From Chaunax sp. Z400 (Eukaryota; Chordata; Actinopteri; Lophiiformes; Chaunacidae), in assembly GCA_037577475.1 (NCBI GenBank), contig CM075186.1, positions 3,243,001 through 3,307,000 on the forward strand: DNA of 64,000 nucleotides, read 5' to 3'. Positions 61,923 through 64,000 of the stretch are shown piece by piece. The translations under genes were made by a program, and so were the position numbers. Within the stretch, counting starts at the first letter, position 1. Every line of letters starts with the position of its first letter. Below the pieces are notes generated by a model. The model had not been told where the DNA came from. It made no database searches and saw only the letters and a list, made by a program, of their open reading frames with translations.

Positions 61923-62007
61923 AATGTCCCAGCAGACAGGCTGTGTTTGGCTGTACAGCTGGATATCCTTAAGAGGTGAAGAAAGACACGAGGAAAATAC
62001 GTTGCTA

Positions 62008-62009
62008 AT

Positions 62010-62104
<95 letters not shown>
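62008..62104. repeat. (CA)n microsatellite inside the inverted copy
   Basis: About 48 CA units. The corresponding place in the poc1b gene has only about nine GT units. Confidence 0.95.
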
Positions 62105-62106
<2 letters not shown>

Positions 62107-62235
62107 ACAATTAACCTCCTGACCCCTGAGAGAGACCACCAAAGTGGACATGTACAATCAGACACAGACACATGTATAAGTGGACACAAACACACACGGC
62201 AGTCCTGGGATGAAGCAACACAACTCAATCTGTCC

Positions 62236-62394
62236 TCAAGTCAGATGGACACGGGGATCATCCGGCCGCTCACTCTCCGGTGTCCGCCTCCCCTCCGATG
62301 ACCTCACAGACTTGAGAATCTGGGATTGGTGGAGGAGACACTCCTTCTGTTTGTCCTCAGTCAGGGTGAGACGCTCCTCTAGCACTGAAACAGT
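62236..62394 (-). pseudogene. Duplicate of poc1b terminal exon, open frame but orphan
   Basis: At 159 nt it is the same length as poc1b exon 12, with the same AG acceptor context (AAACACACAG) and the same stop. The frame starts TVSVLEERLTLTEDKQKECL and ends DDPRVHLT. The only amino-acid difference I see is Glu for Arg in the RTPxSERP segment; the other changes noted are silent. No upstream poc1b exon accompanies it here and the AATAAA is lost, so I call it an orphan exon. It would become functional only if an inversion or another transcript joined it to exon 11. Confidence 0.75.
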
Positions 62395-62453
62395 CTGTGT
62401 GTTTAAAGAGGTCCAGTCCATGTCTGTCAGCATTCATGAAGAATAACACGAGA

Positions 62454-64000
62454 TATGCTGTATAGATTTGTGGCAGTTCTCTTTGAAGAGCTGTGCTCAG
62501 GTCGGGCATGAATTTTGACTGCATCAAATGCTTTGTATTCCAGGAGAAATCCACTCTATAAGTCAACTTTATAACATCCTGACATTCAGTTGAGGACATG
62601 CCATTGAAAACAATGGGCTATCAAAATAATACCCCGTTAAAGGCGGCTCTAACCTGCTTCAACACCCTGCTGGAAGGAAGTAATTAGTGAGAGAGGGCTA
62701 GAAAAGGTGAAATCCTCCTGCTTGCTGACTTTGTAAACTGCAGTTGAGACATTTGAAAGAGAATAAATGCCTCAAAATATTGATTCTTTGAGTTTTTTGG
62801 TACAAACAAATGAAGTTTGTGAGACTGAGGCTGGAGCACTGCAGAATGAATGAACTTTAAGTTTCAGTGGAAGTATTAGTGCTAAAAGCTCCCTGACACG
62901 GGACAGTGAGTCGTCTGTGGCCCTGATTTTGGTGGTGCATCTCGCGCTGCTGGCACTAGCAGGCCCTTGTCTACGGCTCGTTTGCGATTGAGCATGTTGA
63001 ATCTGCAGTGGAGCCCATTATTCACTAATTGGTTGTTCAGCAAAAAGTGAATGAGTGCATGAGAGGAGAAACAGAAGTGAGGAACTCAAGCAAACTACAG
63101 TCGAGAGGACTCACACAGAAGGCTCTTCTCATCGTTTTTCATCAATCAGTCCAACACAAATATGTTAACAACGAAACGACAGGGTCATCTGAACACCACC
63201 TACAACAGGCTAAAGGCTTATACTTCCTCTCTGCACAGAAATAAGTCTGCCTAGTGTTAATTAGTCTGGCTGGTATGGAATCGTGATACATTATGCATTA
63301 CACAATTAGGCGACATCCTTCCTGTCTCATTGTCCTGTCAGTAGAGTAGGCCTCCATCCAGAGTGAAGCTGGTGAACGACTCTCGCTGCTGCATCGCTCA
63401 ATGAACAACAGACTCTTTGACTGATCTACTAACTACAGACAAGTTCACAAGATTATTTTGCTCTAAGGCAGGGAGACCTATGGCCACACAGCCAATCAGA
63501 AACACTCTTGAAAGTGTTCATGACTAAGTGATTTTCATTGTCATGGGTAAAGCAAAGGCTGTGGTAAAGGAGAATGAATAAAGACAGACCATAACCCACA
63601 GTTTCCCCATTCAGCTTTCATTCTGGTGCATTTCACACATGTGGGACAGTAGCTTTACAGTACAGGCCCAGTAATGAACTGGTCTGGTGGGGACAAGCTG
63701 TAAAACTGTTGTACCTCATGGACACCAATAGCAAAATTTGAGAGTTTGCCATTTAAAACAGTGACTTTCTAAAACGTAGAAGACATATGTTCCAGCTCTG
63801 ACGGACAAATCCTAAAGTTTCACAAACTGAATGCGAGTATATTCATCTATTGATGAATTTGCAGTAAAAGTCAGCTGTTGTAGAACAGATACATCATTTG
63901 TTCGTAGAGCCACCTGAAGTCTTTAGCTAACTCACTAGCATTGTTGTTTTTTTTTATTCCATTTTGAGTACGGAGTGCAAGAAAAAAATATTTCAATTTG
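62454..64000. other. No gene recognised
   Basis: I looked on the minus strand for other poc1b exons continuing the duplication, especially the HIVQQLDILTQ exon, and found none. No other gene is supported. Confidence 0.5.

Larger units (their letters stand above)
61621..62453 (-). repeat. Inverted duplication, distal copy of poc1b 3' end
   Basis: The reverse complement matches 21321-21886 across the splice acceptor, exon 12 and 3' UTR. Most of the match is near identical, interrupted by length differences. This copy is longer because it keeps two large GT arrays with unique sequence between them (61921-62007), plus about 65-70 bp near 61700-61765. The poly(A) signal position reads GACAAA. Homology stops near 62453 on the exon 11 side; no exon 11 follows in this window. 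Confidence 0.9.

Noticed and set aside
61538..62301. Open frames of 125-190 codons across the CA arrays
   Set aside because: They are Cys-Val or Thr-His runs from dinucleotide repeats and poc1b 3' UTR. Only the 62236-62394 exon has homology to protein.
1..64000. CRISPR arrays, rRNA, tRNA genes, bacterial operons
   Set aside because: No spaced-repeat array, rRNA stretch or cloverleaf with anticodon arm was recognised. The direct repeats present are eukaryotic mini- and microsatellites. The only tRNA-like sequence is the SINE head.

Overview
This is a vertebrate nuclear window, almost certainly from a ray-finned (teleost) fish. Genes have many small exons with GT-AG introns. Long CA/GT and GA/CT microsatellites are common. 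Fish-type repeats are scattered throughout: a tRNA-derived SINE, LINE fragments, hAT and Tc1-like miniature elements and a solo LTR. Four complete protein-coding genes can be built exon by exon, with reading phase holding across every junction: cep41, poc1b, akr1d1 and dusp6.

Layout. Positions 1-4650 hold a LINE reverse-transcriptase fragment, a direct duplication, one isolated carboxypeptidase-A-like exon that looks broken, and an old dispersed repeat. cep41 (minus, 9911 to 4652, 11 exons, 367 aa) and poc1b (plus, 10788 to 21571, 12 exons, 519 aa) are head to head with 876 bp between start codons. Both encode centriole/cilium proteins, so the interval is a likely shared promoter. poc1b converges on akr1d1 (minus, 26643 to 22982, 9 exons, 326 aa, steroid 5-beta-reductase with the diagnostic Glu120). 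dusp6 follows (minus, 33738 to 31156, 3 exons, 383 aa, ERK-specific phosphatase). From about 34.3 kb to 61.6 kb I found no gene, only repeats and some hairpins.

Most notable observation: the terminal coding exon of poc1b, with its splice acceptor and 3' UTR (21321-21886), occurs again in inverted orientation at 61621-62453. The copied exon is the same length and has an open frame, but the canonical poly(A) signal is lost. The two copies bracket about 40 kb holding akr1d1 and dusp6. This fits an inversion breakpoint duplication, a segmental duplication or an assembly error, and it could support recurrent inversion.

In humans CPA genes, CEP41 and AKR1D1 lie on chromosome 7q, whereas POC1B and DUSP6 are neighbours on 12q. 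This window therefore brings two linkage groups together. I saw no CRISPR array, rRNA or confident tRNA. No new protein system is visible; the novelty lies in the duplicated exon, the hairpins and the repeat architecture.
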